In this document: piece after piece, positions 1 through 11,243 of the stretch
Numbering within the stretch: position 1 is the first letter of the stretch
Layout: each line of letters opens with the position of its first letter
Assembly (NCBI GenBank): GCA_001600415.1
Contig: BCJX01000016.1
Coordinates: 950,064 to 1,014,063 of the forward strand
Source: Pascua guehoae
Lineage: Eukaryota > Basidiomycota > Tremellomycetes > Trichosporonales > Trichosporonaceae
Length of the DNA stretch: 64,000 bases
Direction of reading: 5' to 3'
The notes under the pieces: model-generated
The model's input: the letters and a program-made list of their open reading frames with translations, nothing else
The model's database searches: none
Told to the model about the DNA's origin: nothing
Program-made: the position numbers and the translations under genes

Positions 1-777
1 ACACGAGATCCCGCGACGCGCGACGGATGGCCGTGGGAGTGTGTGCCACCATTTGTCGTTGAGGTCAGTCGCACGATGGTACAGGCGTGTCCGAAAAGTC
101 ATGAGACTGCCATACTAAGCTCGGGGACACGCACAGTCTGCACACAGGGAGGCACGCAGGATATATGGGATACAGCAAGTAGGGGACAGTGGTGTGTCCA
201 CTTGCCGTGCCATGACATTGGCCTAGACAGTGCCCATGCTCAACTTCGACTGGACCAAGCTCCAAGTGGCAGTCTCAAGACTTTCCGGACGCACCTGTAT
301 GATTATGTGTCTGCAGTATGACTTGGGCGTTTGCTCGACCATGTGCACCAAGCGCTATGCGTGATGCTGAAACGATACGCGATGGTGTGTGCACACGGGG
401 CCATGCGCGATTCTGAAGCGCACGATGACTCATTTACAACGACGTGGAGCATTCTACTGTACTCTAGGGGTCGGATGTTGCTCCGACCGGCACCACGGCG
501 CGTTCCACGACGCCAGCGCTGCCCCCTCCCATCTCCTCCATGCCCACATGGACCAATGGCCTCGGCAGCGCGGCAGCGGATGCCGTCCCGACGCCATAGG
601 GCGAATGGAACCCACCGCCTCATCAACCGCATCGCCAATCCTGTTGCCCCCGCTTAACCGCTTTTCAGCTGTGCCAGGTGCTTCGTATGTCGCAGCTCGC
701 TCCTACCCACCCCCGAAAGCTAGCCGTGTCCCACACCCAAGGCACAAACGGCAGCCTCGCGCTGCAAGACAAAAACT
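1..777. other. Intergenic, no gene recognised
   Basis: Several overlapping open frames of 60-160 codons occur here on both strands, but none has a recognisable domain, plausible splice structure or coherent composition. I see no mobile element or clear repeat. Confidence 0.5.
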
Positions 778-847
778 ACATCGTAGGAGAGTCGAACTCC
801 TGCCGCTACTATGGCAAAGTAGCATGATACCGTTTCACCAACGATGT
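778..847 (-). tRNA. tRNA-Gly (anticodon GCC), no intron
   Basis: Read on the minus strand this folds as a 70-nt cloverleaf: a perfect 7-bp acceptor (acatcgt/acgatgt), an anticodon loop TTGCCAT with T33 and GCC, and a T-arm aggag-ttcgact-ctcct. It is one of the few intron-less tRNAs here. A second copy lies at 33565-33634 and differs by one compensated base pair in the anticodon stem. Confidence 0.85.
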
Positions 848-3326
848 CTTGATGATTGAGACGATAGGCCCAGGGTGTGAGGAGGGTGGGTATTGGGAAT
901 GCCGTAACGAAACGAGGTGGGGAGAAGAGTCATGAGAGGAGAGGAGGAACAGTACGATGACAAACATGCGAGGCGGTGAGGTATCGGACTCACGGATGGG
1001 ACTCGCCGGTTCGAACATTTTGCCCAGAGGGCTCTTGTCAACCCTTATGACCACAGCGTTCTGGTCGTGGTCAGTCCACAAACGTCGAGATGGTGGAGAG
1101 AAAGTAAGGATGCGGCACAGTGGTGCTTACAATATAGACCTAGGAGTTTCCTGCTCTCAAGCGGGTGCAAATGGCAGCTTATCGGTGTTTGATCCATGAC
1201 GGGCAGAATGGTTCTGATGCGGCTCATTCACCCTCGTTCACACGGGACACGCCATGTCAAGGCATTCGGGAGGTTTTCAGCCACGCCCTCCCGTCGCAAG
1301 ACACCTTCCACATCCGGCCATGTACACCGGAAACGCTGGCAGAGGTAACGCCCGCGCCCGCCGGTGGCGATCATGTACATCCGTCCCAAGCGCCCCAGCT
1401 CCTGGAGATGGGGCAGATCCTATCTTGGAGCTCTGGGTCGCCCCGCGCACCTTATGATTCAGATACTGAGCCGGGTTCGCGAGTTGGCCTTGACTGGCGC
1501 GGCCGTCGTCTGAGATGGGACGGTGTGGGGGTGGAATTATCGATACCGGGACCGCGTGGATGCCGTGTTTGTCTGCTTGGTGCGGCACGTTGCAACGCGG
1601 TAGGGGTATGCACCGACGTCGAGGGCAACATGTGTGCGTGCTAGGTCTGGCGTCCAAAGCGGCGCTGATGCTCAGCACCCGATGATATGGCAGTTGTGGC
1701 TTTGGTATAGCAAAGCAGCAACAGTGAGTCCACTAAGGCCCAGTTCACATGGTAAGGATGACCGCTCGCACAGGTGCATACTTTTGCGCCCGAAATGCTC
1801 GGCGAGGGTATACACCTCCCAAGTCGACACTTGGGGGGATGGTCGCCTGGTCGCCTACCGCTGCCTCATTGACTAGGCGCGATGTGAGCTAAAGCACGCC
1901 CACCAGATATGCGCATACCTTGACCGTTAGGTGGACTGTTGCTCGTTAGACACAAACGCAACCATGAGGGATGCACTACCCAGACCCACCTTTGTTTTTC
2001 GACCCTCCACGACTCTTGGACATGGCCAGACTTGGTGTGTAGGAGTGTTTCGCTGTGGACGTCCTGCCCCCGTCTTGTGTGGAGGTAATGCAATTAAGAT
2101 GCTGGAGGTGGACCCGCGGGACCGCCTCGGCCCAACCAGCGGTTCACCGCGCGTTCCTCGCGCCCCCCCACACGCGTTCTGCTCCTGTCGGGCGACGAGA
2201 CGGGCAGTTCCTCCTTTTCCCATGGCAACACAGTGTCCTCGGAGAGGACACAACTTCGTCCGGTGCGGATTAACCGGTCGCGAAAGGGTGCTCGACCCAC
2301 GTCGCGAGCGCCGAATGCATGGTCAAGACAGGGCGCAAGGCCGACCAACCCCGGACAGACCAACAGTCTCACCAGTAAACCGAGAGCGAGAAATGCAGTT
2401 GGCACCATTCCGAATGCACAGCCCCGGCATCACTGACACACTGGCACAAGCCGGGGTGCCCGGAAGGTTTGGAAGGACTACTTGTTTTTCGTTTTCAGCA
2501 GTTTGGCGCCGTGGAGCGGGATCCCGCCGCGTCACACATGTCGGGATCGTTGGGACACAAACAAACCAGTATTCGACATGCGCGTACACGCGCTCGCGGC
2601 CCCGAATACTTGGAAGAGGGTCGTCGTCTATGCTAGGAGGGTGTGACGCGCATGCATGTGACGCCGGTATACGGAGGTACGGAGGGGTGCTAGAAGCAGT
2701 GCCAAGTTGTTGTACCATTAGCGCGGGACCAATCATACTGTGCCAATGATTCCGTCCGATGATTCCGTGCCGATCATGCTGCGCCACTGACGCAGCGCCA
2801 ATGATGCTGGTCTGTCACAAGCTGTGTACAGAACTTGATAATGAGCAGTTGATACCGTCAATTGAGCGACAGAGCGATGCATGTTGGATATAGTGTTCAG
2901 AGATGGCCTATATACTGCGGGCGCGCTGGCGCGCTCAAACGAGGGGGAAGCGAGCTCGGGCCAACCAACAAATACGGTACAATCGTGTGGGTCGAAGGCG
3001 AACATGTACTCAAGGATCATGTTGAATGAGGGCCCCGTATCCGGAGAATGGAATCATACCGGCATTGGGGCCTCAGCGCTGGAGCCTTTGCTGGTGAGCT
3101 GGGAATGATGAGCGACTAAGGATGTATCATACGAAGGACAAGCGACTGTGATACTGTACATCAACACAAACTGTATTCACTTAGAAAGAAAACCATCTCC
3201 CAATCTTACACACACGCGTACTATGCTATTCTGGGTTCGTCTTCTACCCTCAGTGTTCATCTCCGCTCCTGTTTCCGTTCCCTCCCCACCCTCCCAGTTC
3301 CCCCGCCCTGCCCCCCGGGGGGGGGC
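848..3326. other. 2.5-kb stretch without a recognised gene
   Basis: The longest frame is a 272-codon plus-strand ORF at 1931-2749. It is rich in Arg, Pro, Cys and Gly, has no domain, and looks like chance openness in GC-rich DNA. Around 2730-2810 a short motif resembling gtgccaatgattcc recurs imperfectly about four times. Nothing else stands out. Confidence 0.45.
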
Positions 3327-4403
3327 TTAGCGCCAGGGTTTGAGCTTCCTTTCGATTGTCCCCGTCTGGCCCCGACCCGGTTTGGTGGGGTTCGGAGCGC
3401 CAGCAGTTTGAGTGGCCCGGGGTTTACGAGGTGCGCGTGGTGGCGAGTCGACATTGATGCCGCGTTGTTGCCCGACAGAGAGGGGTTTCAAGATTGGGCG
3501 CGCGCGCGCCGGGGAGGGCATTAGCACCCGTGGCGCGCGGGCTGGGCGGATGGGTTCCACCGACACGGCTGGAGCGCGGGATAAACGTCTCTCTTGCGCC
3601 GAAGACGGACGACCGTTGAGCTGGGAACGAGCGGCGGCGACTAGATTGTGAGAGGGAGGTCGTTCTTCCGCCGAAGAGGGACGGCCCTGGAACTGTGAAC
3701 GAGCGGCGGTAATGGTTGACGATTCATGCTTCCGCGCCACGCCCGTCATATCGTCAGAGGTCTCGCGCACAGGTCTGGAAGCACTCCCCACACCGAGGGG
3801 GGTAAGGGGTGTTGAAGGGCGCAACGGGGAGGGGGTCAACGGTACTGGAGGACGTAGTCGAGGAGTTTGGGCGTGCGGGTGATGGCGGGGCGTAGATGTC
3901 GCCTTCACGCTACGGGGGAGAGCGCGCTGCGCAGGCCCGCTCCATCCCCACTCCACGCTCGATGGGTTCTCATCGATGTACTTGACTGTCGGTTGTGCAG
4001 AACCGGCAACGGCAGGTGCGGAGAGCTGTTGTCAGCGAATGGCAGGTCAGGACGGGCCTAAGGCAGCCACGGGGTGAAGGCTGCAGTGACGCAGGGCGAT
4101 AGGTAGGACAAGGATGCCCCAAAGGTGTAAGGGAAGCGTTGAGAGATGAATAGGGAAAGTGCAGAGAAACGCTTGTAAGCTGATATCGAGATTTGACTCA
4201 CCTTAACATCGCCCACCGAGTTTTCCATGTAGGTGCTACCAATGTCAGAAGCGTGTTTTACAGAGCACTCACCTGATGCGCTTGAGACCGTCCTCACGTC
4301 CCTCCTCACCCGCGCTGGGCGTGGGAGCAAAGTCGTCGACGGCATTTAAGGTGGGCCAGACGATGATCTTGGGCTTGTCCGGGCCCATTGACGACACTGG
4401 CAT
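3327..4403 (-). CDS. Unrecognised 287-aa repeat-containing protein
   Basis: Three exons on the minus strand, 4403-4273, 4235-4202 and 4025-3327, join in frame (phase 2 then phase 0) to give about 287 aa. Both introns have GTGAGT donors; they are 37 and 176 nt long. I chose the start MPVSSMGPDKPK because it opens the only frame that joins the later exons. The protein is basic, rich in Pro, Arg and Ser, and looks disordered. It carries an imperfect tandem repeat of about 32 residues, with cores ARSQFQGRPSSAEERPPSHN and ARSQLNGRPSSAQERRLSRA, and a basic C terminus. No catalytic motif, signal peptide or membrane segment is visible. I do not recognise the family and assign no function. It lies in tandem with, and downstream of, the cysteine-cluster gene at 4574-6146 on the same strand. 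Confidence 0.6.
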
Positions 4404-4573
4404 CGTAGTCACCCATTCCCAATCACGCCGCGCATGCCATAGCCACCGTTCCTTGCCCTCGGTCGCCCACCTTCATGTCATCACGCTCGATCCAGAGCGA
4501 AAAGGATAATGATGTCCGAGTTTGTGCATCGGGATTGCCTAGTTGCCAACCTAGCGAAATGACACGCATGGAT

Positions 4574-6146
4574 CTAATGGCCGTGGCGCCTCGCGAGGTT
4601 GCGGCTTGGCAGAGCTCGGTGAGAGGTTGGGTGTGTCCGGAGTTGCGACAACGGGCCGTACTGCGAAGTGAATGATCGTGGGCTGGACGGGGGGTACGCG
4701 GAAGTGGATCGTGGGCTGGATGGCGGATAGGGAGACAATGTAGAACCGCGGCGCAATGTGCGCTGAAGGGCCGCATTGGCGAGAAGGTCCAGTGTATTCT
4801 CCCAGGGATCCGCCGGAATTGACGCCGCAGTGGCAGTCGTCGTTGGAGGTATCTCCGCATCCATTGCGAATGGTGCTGGGGTGGTCGCGCGGCTCCGCCC
4901 AGTTGTCTCTTGGTCCACCACCAAGGAGAAGTCGGGTTGAGAATCGCCGGTGCGCGCTGGGCCATCATGCGCATGCCGAGCACGTTGATCATCGGCGGCA
5001 GCATCGCGTCGCTCCGTTTTCAAGCGTGGCGACCGCCGGACAACGTTATCATTCGAACCAGAGTCGATAGGGAATGTAACCTCAGCTGCCGACACATGGT
5101 AACTCTTGCCAACGCGAGATGCACTCTCAGCACTTTGGTCACGGTCGCTTCGGGGGTTGGGGCGCGGGTGCAGCAGGGAATTTTGACTATCTGAACCCTC
5201 CCGAAGACGGGAGGCGACCTGGGAGGCCCACCATTTGGCAGCGATCCGCTTCTCCCACCGGAACGATGCAAGATAGAACGGCAGAGTCGCCGGCGTCACC
5301 GACATGTCCTTGGAAGGTCTTTTAGAGGAATCGCTTCGAGGCCGTCGTCGCTTCTTTTTGGTTGGGGCCGCCGTGGTGGCATGGCGTTGAACGGCGGCAG
5401 TAGTGACGCCTACGTCTACAGGGGTGACAGTGTCAGCCATAAAGGAGGCAGAGGCCACTGCGGTGTCACGGGGGATGGCGGGTGTGGCGTCGGTGGCATT
5501 ACGGTGGGAGGCATGGTCGTGTGGAGCGTCGGCGGCCCGCATTTCGTGCGTTTGCCCTCGGCGTCGGCGCCGCTTGCGCTCTGGATTGTGTTGTGTTGGC
5601 GAACGTGGTGGGGTGGGGGGAGGGGTGTTCAGCGAGTGCTCAGCTGGACCGTTGGGCTCGCGCGAAAACGAGGTGGTGGGGGTTACATGTGACTGTGACT
5701 GCGGGTGCGGATTCGATGGGAATGTCCTAATGTTTGATGGTTCAACGAGGAACAAGCCCATGCCACGCACGTCACGAAACATGGTCCCCGCAGTGGAACA
5801 ATGTCGGTCCTCATCGGCGCACCCCTTGCAAGTGAGCCGCTCGACCAAATTGCCACGGATGCGCATCGGGCGGTTGAGGCAGGAGCGACTACCTTGCTTG
5901 CAGGTGAGGCAACGGGGGTACACACTCAACAATCAGCACACGGCCCATTAGTTTGGTGGCTTACCTGTACCACAGCACCAGCTCAATCATGCGAACGTCG
6001 ACCATCCCATACCGCCTCATGGCCGTGTCAGTGAGCTGACAGTCGCCAGGTTGGTCCGGGACAGGCTCTGTCAGATGGACTGGCCATTGGCGACATGTTG
6101 TGGAAGGCGCAGATGGGCAAGAGGTGGAGGACGACGCAGCCGCCAT
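4574..6146 (-). CDS. Zn2Cys6-like cysteine-cluster protein (family member A)
   Basis: Two exons on the minus strand, 6146-5965 and 5924-4574, are joined across a 40-nt intron (phase 2) into about 510 aa. Residues 66-103 hold C-x2-C-x6-C-x16-C-x2-C-x6-C. This has the spacing of a fungal Zn(II)2Cys6 DNA-binding cluster apart from a middle linker of 16, where 5-12 is usual. The stretch just before it (LTDTAMRRYGMVDVRMIELV) aligns loosely with the start of the Ulp1-fusion protein at 8962 (LTRDALEELGFESVRARKGF). The rest is low complexity, with basic runs such as ERKRRRRRG and TKKKRRRPR that could be nuclear localisation signals, RRSPRLK, and a duplicated YPPSSPRS near the C terminus. No fungal-specific transcription-factor middle domain is visible. 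A nuclear DNA-binding or adaptor role is inference. It is divergent from member B, with 343 bp between starts. Confidence 0.7.
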
Positions 6147-6489
6147 TAAAGAAGTGAAAAAGTGGTTTCCTGGTGGATGTTGTGCGAGTTGAATGTCAGT
6201 GGGTGTTGTGTATAGTACAGTGGAGTGGAGTGAGAGTGGGATGCAAAGGTGCAGGCAGACATGGGACAACAGACAGCCACCGGCAGGCTCCATGGATCAC
6301 GTGATTGTAGTGATGGTGGGGCTCCAGGGTCCGACACGTGGTGTCCCTCAAGTCGATACTGTATGTCGATACTGCAACCTTCTTCCGCCTGCCAGTGTTG
6401 TTGTTGTTTTAACTTCCCTTTCGCAACAACACGCTTGCCTTTGCCGACCACGATCGCCATCTCACCATCAACCTCGATCCCCGTCCGAC
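6147..6489. promoter_or_regulatory. Shared divergent promoter of cysteine-cluster genes A and B
   Basis: This 343-bp gap separates two start codons on opposite strands. It contains the perfect palindrome ATCACGTGAT at 6296-6305, a CACGTG E-box of the type bound by bHLH factors, about 150 bp from the start of A and 194 bp from that of B. No clear TATA box was seen. Co-regulation of the two genes is inferred from the arrangement. Confidence 0.5.
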
Positions 6490-7495
6490 ATGCCAGACCC
6501 AAGGCCGCCAGTCGACCACCATCAGATGATCGCTCTCGGCTTCGTATTGCAGACTCCACCCGAGGAGGAGGGTCTCGACCCCGACCGTAGTGAGATTGGT
6601 GACAGCGACACATTTTTGTGAGTGGCCGGCCATCAATCCCCAGAGCTCAGCTCATCCCTACAGGGCACCCGGCAGCTTCCGATGCGCGAGGTGTAAAAAG
6701 TCGGATAGGGGCTGCTACTTTGTAGCCTTTACGATGGAGGCTGGCAACCCCAATTACTTTGGATGCCAAGCCTGCGTCAGGTGCAAGGGACTGCGTGTCA
6801 CGTGCGACAAGTCATCTTATCGAAAACACGGGTACTATGTCATCAATGACGATGAAGTGCTCGAGTTGTTCGTCAAAGACACGGTCACGTCGAAGGGCAA
6901 GGGCAAGGCAAAGGACAAGGACAAGGCAGACCCCCCTTCCACCGGAGCCCTGGGATCAGTGAGTTGTCTTTTAATCTGTGTCTTTCGAATGTGCGCCAAG
7001 GTGCTAACATTGTACCAGCAGTCACTGGACCATCTCGCATTCGCTGATGACCACGCCACTTCTTCCTGGTATGGCCGGCAGCCTCTCCCCCCTCGGGTCG
7101 TGGCGAGTAGAGGAAATGGTTACGACGCGAGCGAGGCATTCCATGTGCAAGGGTTCAGCTATACCGGGGTGTCAGCTAGCGGTGCAGAGCAATATCCCAC
7201 CAACGTGTACGGCCCCTATCCCAACCACAGCTACGGCGGACCTTGGCCGTGGCCAGCCCCCCTATCAGCCAACAACTCACGACCGACCAAACGGCCCCGC
7301 CCCATCGTGCCCAATCCGAGCCCTACCTCGGATGAGGACAAGCGACAACGCCTGAGTTTATCAATAGCCAACGACCAGGCGTGGAAGCATCCCAGCATTC
7401 TCGTCATGCGACGTGCCCTTACCACCGTTATGAACGACACTGGGATCTCGCAATGGGAGGCAGAACTTATACTCCGCACCCTCGGACCCGCGTGA
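6490..7495 (+). CDS. Zn2Cys6-like cysteine-cluster protein (family member B)
   Basis: Three exons, 6490-6617, 6664-6958 and 7019-7495, give about 299 aa. The introns are 46 nt (phase 2) and 60 nt (phase 0, open in frame), with GTGAGT donors and CAG acceptors; the second has a CTAAC branch site. Residues 50-90 carry C-x2-C-x6-C-x19-C-x2-C-x6-C, with an extra Cys at about 77. A Lys/Asp-rich linker (KGKGKAKDKDKADPP) follows, then Tyr/Pro-rich sequence, a possible nuclear signal (TKRPRP) and a short C-terminal part, GISQWEAELILRTLG. No other domain is recognised. The cluster and the phase-2 intron just before it match members A and C, so I place all three in one family. Function is unknown; a binuclear zinc DNA-binding role is the family-based guess. 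Confidence 0.7.
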
Positions 7496-8772
7496 AGTCA
7501 TGCGACACGCTCGCGCGCGCTCCAGGACCGACCAGTTTGCATGCCGACCCCACCGAGATGGCCCCCAACCCCCCTCGTTCCCCACCACCCCACCCCGCGC
7601 CAACGGCAGGCCATCCCTGTCACTGAGGGCTCCCCTTCCATTACGCCGCGATTTGACGCGATGAGCGCGCGAACCGACTCAATGTGCAAGCTTCGATGCG
7701 TATCATGTGTTTCCCTCTGCCCACACGGAGACATCGATTTGGTCCTCCACGGCGTGATTCGTCGTCTCCAAAACCCTCCAGAGACCATGTCGCCTATCCT
7801 CTCTGTCGCCCATTTCTCAGCAATAACTGCAGCCAATACGCCCTCGGCGCTGACGAGAAAGGTCAACCGTAACACTACAGGATCAACTCTGACGAGGCGG
7901 ACCGACTGTGACCGGCGCAGTCTCCTCGGCACACAGCTCTTCCTTCTACCCAGAACCCCCCTCCCGCCCCCCTGCGTAGCCCAGATCCGCTCTACAATGT
8001 TAAGGTACCCGGTAGTGTATCGTGCCCGTATGCTCATACCGGTATTGGTATGCGGTATTGCTACGGTACGGGACTGGGAGCAGTGCGAGCGGTACGGTAT
8101 CGGTACAGCTACCGGTATCCACTTCAGGGATGCAGCGTAACCATCATGGTGATACCGGTATGCTTCTGGGGCGTTTTCGAACACGCCGGATTTTGGAGTG
8201 AAATGCAACTAAAGCTTGCACCGGATGGGATGTGTCCCCATGTCGCGTGAGTGGCTGCGGGAGAGTCCTTGTGTGTAAGCCGGGATCGATTGGTTGGTCA
8301 GGAATCAAGACAGGTGGCAGCACATCACATGCGGCTCGCCCTGACTTGCCTCCACAGGCTGCTGGGAACTGATGATAAGAAGGCAGGATGACATCCTCAC
8401 ACGCCTGTGCTAGTGCTAGCTAGCGCTAGTTAATGCTGGCTAGCGCTGACGAGCGCTGTGTCAGCGCTGGTTAACGCTCGCTACGGTGCATGTTGTTGGC
8501 TGTAACCAGGGGGTCGGCCAGACTTGGAATTCAGGGAGTTTTTGTGTCCCAACCCTGGTAAGCCAAGTGGCTTTGAGGCGCACTCCGTGCACTCGTGCAC
8601 TCCTGTACCTCTGCAGGCCTGCAGGTATATGCATGCATCATGCATCTGCATATCTGCAGATGCGTACGGTATCAAGGCGGCCGTGGGAGTCATCCTGGGG
8701 ACTGAACAGCTAGCTGCACTGCGAGGCGGCACGGCATGAGAGCAAGGCACGACACTGGCTGGTCCACATGTG

Positions 8773-8781
8773 TCACGTGAT
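8773..8781 (+). promoter_or_regulatory. CACGTGA E-box upstream of the Ulp1-fusion gene
   Basis: The motif TCACGTGAT lies about 190 bp before the start codon and matches the CACGTGA boxes found upstream of members A/B and of the P450 gene. A role is inferred only from position and recurrence. Confidence 0.35.
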
Positions 8782-8871
8782 GACGTGTGGTGGCGGAATC
8801 ATGTGTGGTGTGTGTGTTGGGTGGCCAATCAAGTTTTGCCATGCCTCCACCCCGCGACTACTTATATAGTT

Positions 8872-8879
8872 GGCACGTA
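8872..8879 (+). promoter_or_regulatory. TATA-like box
   Basis: TTATATAG lies about 85 bp before the start codon at 8962, in otherwise GC-rich DNA, a usual place for a TATA element in a fungal promoter. Confidence 0.45.
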
Positions 8880-8961
8880 TGTACCCATCACCACCTCCTC
8901 TTTTCAACCTCGTCGTCCATACCCTCCCTCTCCTTGCCACACGAGGGATTCCATTCCAGCC

Positions 8962-11243
8962 ATGCTCAAAGTCGGCAGTGTGCTCACTCGCGATGCCCTC
9001 GAGGAATTGGGATTTGAATCCGTTCGTGCACGCAAGGGCTTCCGGTATGTCTTCTGTTATGACTGACACTGCGGCTAATGACATTCGCTCACATTCAGAT
9101 CCCGAAATGTCAAATGCCAAACCTGCTCAAGTCAAGGGTCAAGAGGGTGCCTCATCATCTCCCCAATCGTCGTCCAAGAGGCCGGCAGCAACGGGGTTGT
9201 GCTCAAGACCGAGTCTTGTAGCCGCTGCTCTGCCACTAAAAGTATCTGCGGGTTGACCGTGACTCTTCGAGATGGTGTCCAGCTTGTCATGGAGGAGAAC
9301 CCCCATGCCCATGCCATCCGCGACGACGCTGCCCCTCTCTCAGCGTCACCGTCGCTGGCTTCCCGCAAGCGGACGCAGCCGGACTCGAACACCAAGAGTG
9401 ACCGCTCGGGCAAGCAACGACGGACACGCGATACGTCCGACGACTCTGCCCTGCCCATAGCACTGGCTCACGACGAAGCGGCTGGTGGGCCCGCTGTGAC
9501 ACCGCCGTCACCCGTTCCCCAATCGACTCCCAAATCGACTCTCACATCGACTGCTGCTCTGAAAGAGACACGGCATGTTTCCGAGTCACCTTTAGTTCCG
9601 AATGTGACATCACCCAACACCGACTCGACCGCTGTGGCCGCTACGCTGGTGCCACCCCGCTCCCAATCAGTTTATGCTGAAGATGGCCCACCCTCAAGTC
9701 ATTCCCCCGTGCCGTTAAATGGCCCTCCTGCTCTCCGGACCGATGATTGTGGAGACACCGCCGGTGACGTTGAGCCAGCACCCAAGGAGCCAGCATCTGA
9801 CTTGTTGTCGGCATCGGCCCCTCAGCCCTCTCTTGCGAATGGCGTGACGAACGGCATGGAAAACGATATCAGGAATAACATGGGCGAGGCAGAATACGAC
9901 TTTGTCAACGACGGCGAGTACGGCCCCTCCATATCATCAATCGATGAATCGGCGTATAGCAGGGTCCCTTCGGAGGTCGGCGAGGCGTGGCGTGACACCC
10001 AGAAGAAGCGGCAACACCTTGATCGGCAGAGAGAACTCCTTGCCAGAACACGGAGCGACCTTGTCCAGAAGAAGCAGCAGATTGAAGAGCTACGGAAGGC
10101 GGTAGCTGATATGGAAGAGGCAATTCCTGAGCTACAGAAGCAGGTGGAGACGTGCGAGGAGGTGTTGAAGAGTTCTGTCCAACGGTTCGCTTCTCTGCCG
10201 ATGTTTGACGTGTCGTTAGGGTAGGTCGCATGCTCTCTCACCCATCTTACTGTGACAGGCAAGGGGAACTCTTCCCAAACGTTCCAGGCAAGCTCAAGAC
10301 TCGAGTGAGTGGTAGTTGGTGGTTTTGTGCTGTGCTGTGCTCACTCCAGGTTGCCAAATCCATCACTCACAAGGACATCATTCGCCTAGAAAATGGTGAT
10401 GTGGACGCAAGCGAGTTTGGCACATACGGAAAACTCACCGGGGACGCCATTAATGCCTACCGAAAGCTCCTTCAGAGATACCTTGCAATGGCATGTGGGC
10501 GAACGCCCCTGGTACTGGGGCCCGACATCCTTCGTATCGAGGATGCCAATCGCCGCGGCAGCTTTTGGGCGCGCGCACTAAGATCAGCAAGCCGCGACGT
10601 TGTCAGTGTTCTCGACGCGAATGCATTCATCGCGACCATCAATGTGGGAGACGAGCACTGGATCACATTCGCCATCTGCTCGACCTCGCGATCTGTCTTC
10701 TATGCAGATTCACTAGCCGACAGCTCGTCCTCTTCCAGTGCCCAAGTTCCTTGGGATGTAAGTAGAGCATGGGGCGACAGACGGTGCTAACCCCGTGCAG
10801 GCAATCAATGCAATGGCCAGATCGGTCGGTATTGCTGCGGATGAACAATGGCAACGATTTCGGGCGGTTCGTTTGCTGTAAGCCTGAATTGACACTGACG
10901 GTAGCCCGTTCCGCAACAAACCAATGGCGTCGACTGCGGCATTTACGCACTGGTGGCCATGGTCGCCTTTGGCCGCGCGGCGACCCGAGAAGCGCTCTTC
11001 CCCTGTGAGAGGGCAAAGGACTGGGTACTCGAGACATCGACGTCGAATGTTTTTGGGGACCTCCGGATGGGCATGTGCGACGATCGGACTTGCGACAGAT
11101 GTAAGGGGTGGTGGGACGACGTCGGTGTGCTAGAGGAAACGAGCCATCCATCAGGAGTCGCAGCCTGCCGCATCGCGATAGCAGCCGAAATCTGGCAGGA
11201 CAAGTTGTTACCGCGCAGTACCGACGATCTGGCTTGCGTTTGA
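8962..11243 (+). CDS. Cysteine-cluster / coiled-coil / Ulp1-like C48 protease fusion (family member C)
   Basis: Six exons, 8962-9044, 9099-10220, 10259-10304, 10350-10757, 10801-10866 and 10905-11243, give about 687 aa. Residues 34-78 hold C-x2-C-x7-C-x22-C-x2-C-x6-C, the same cluster type as members A and B. A Ser/Thr/Pro-rich stretch follows, then a strong predicted coiled coil at about 325-388 (KKRQHLDRQRELLARTRSDL). The C-terminal third is a Ulp1/SENP-type cysteine protease (peptidase family C48): EHW with the catalytic His near 520, YADS with Asp near 537, and QTNGVDCG with the oxyanion Gln near 580 and nucleophile Cys near 586. All four are present, so it may be active. Such enzymes remove SUMO or related modifiers in the nucleus; the substrate here is unknown. 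The fifth exon joint is the weakest: the frame fits a GTTCGT donor (38-nt intron), whereas the better-looking GTAAGC donor would leave only 27 nt and break the frame. Confidence 0.75.

Larger units (their letters stand above)
7496..8961. other. Intergenic with palindrome-rich low-complexity DNA
   Basis: No gene is recognised; the 236-codon minus ORF at 7498-8208 has no domain. From 8000 to 8160 the sequence is dense in GGTACC/ACCGGT-like words. From 8400 to 8480 it repeats GCTAGC and AGCGCT words, and from 8590 to 8670 it is a nest of CTGCAG and ATGCAT palindromes. The promoter of the Ulp1-fusion gene lies at the right end. Confidence 0.5.

Noticed and set aside
960..1040. tRNA-like ccggttcgaac block
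   Set aside because: No T-stem or acceptor partner can be found on either strand.
1931..2749. 272-codon plus-strand ORF
   Set aside because: No domain, no splice support, and Arg/Pro/Cys-rich composition like random GC-rich frames. A long open frame alone is weak evidence at this base composition.
10259..11243. Ulp1 domain as part of a DNA transposon (some elements carry C48 proteases)
   Set aside because: No terminal inverted repeats, transposase or target duplication seen around 8.9-11.3 kb, and the gene has a full intron set. It cannot be fully excluded without a genome-wide copy count.
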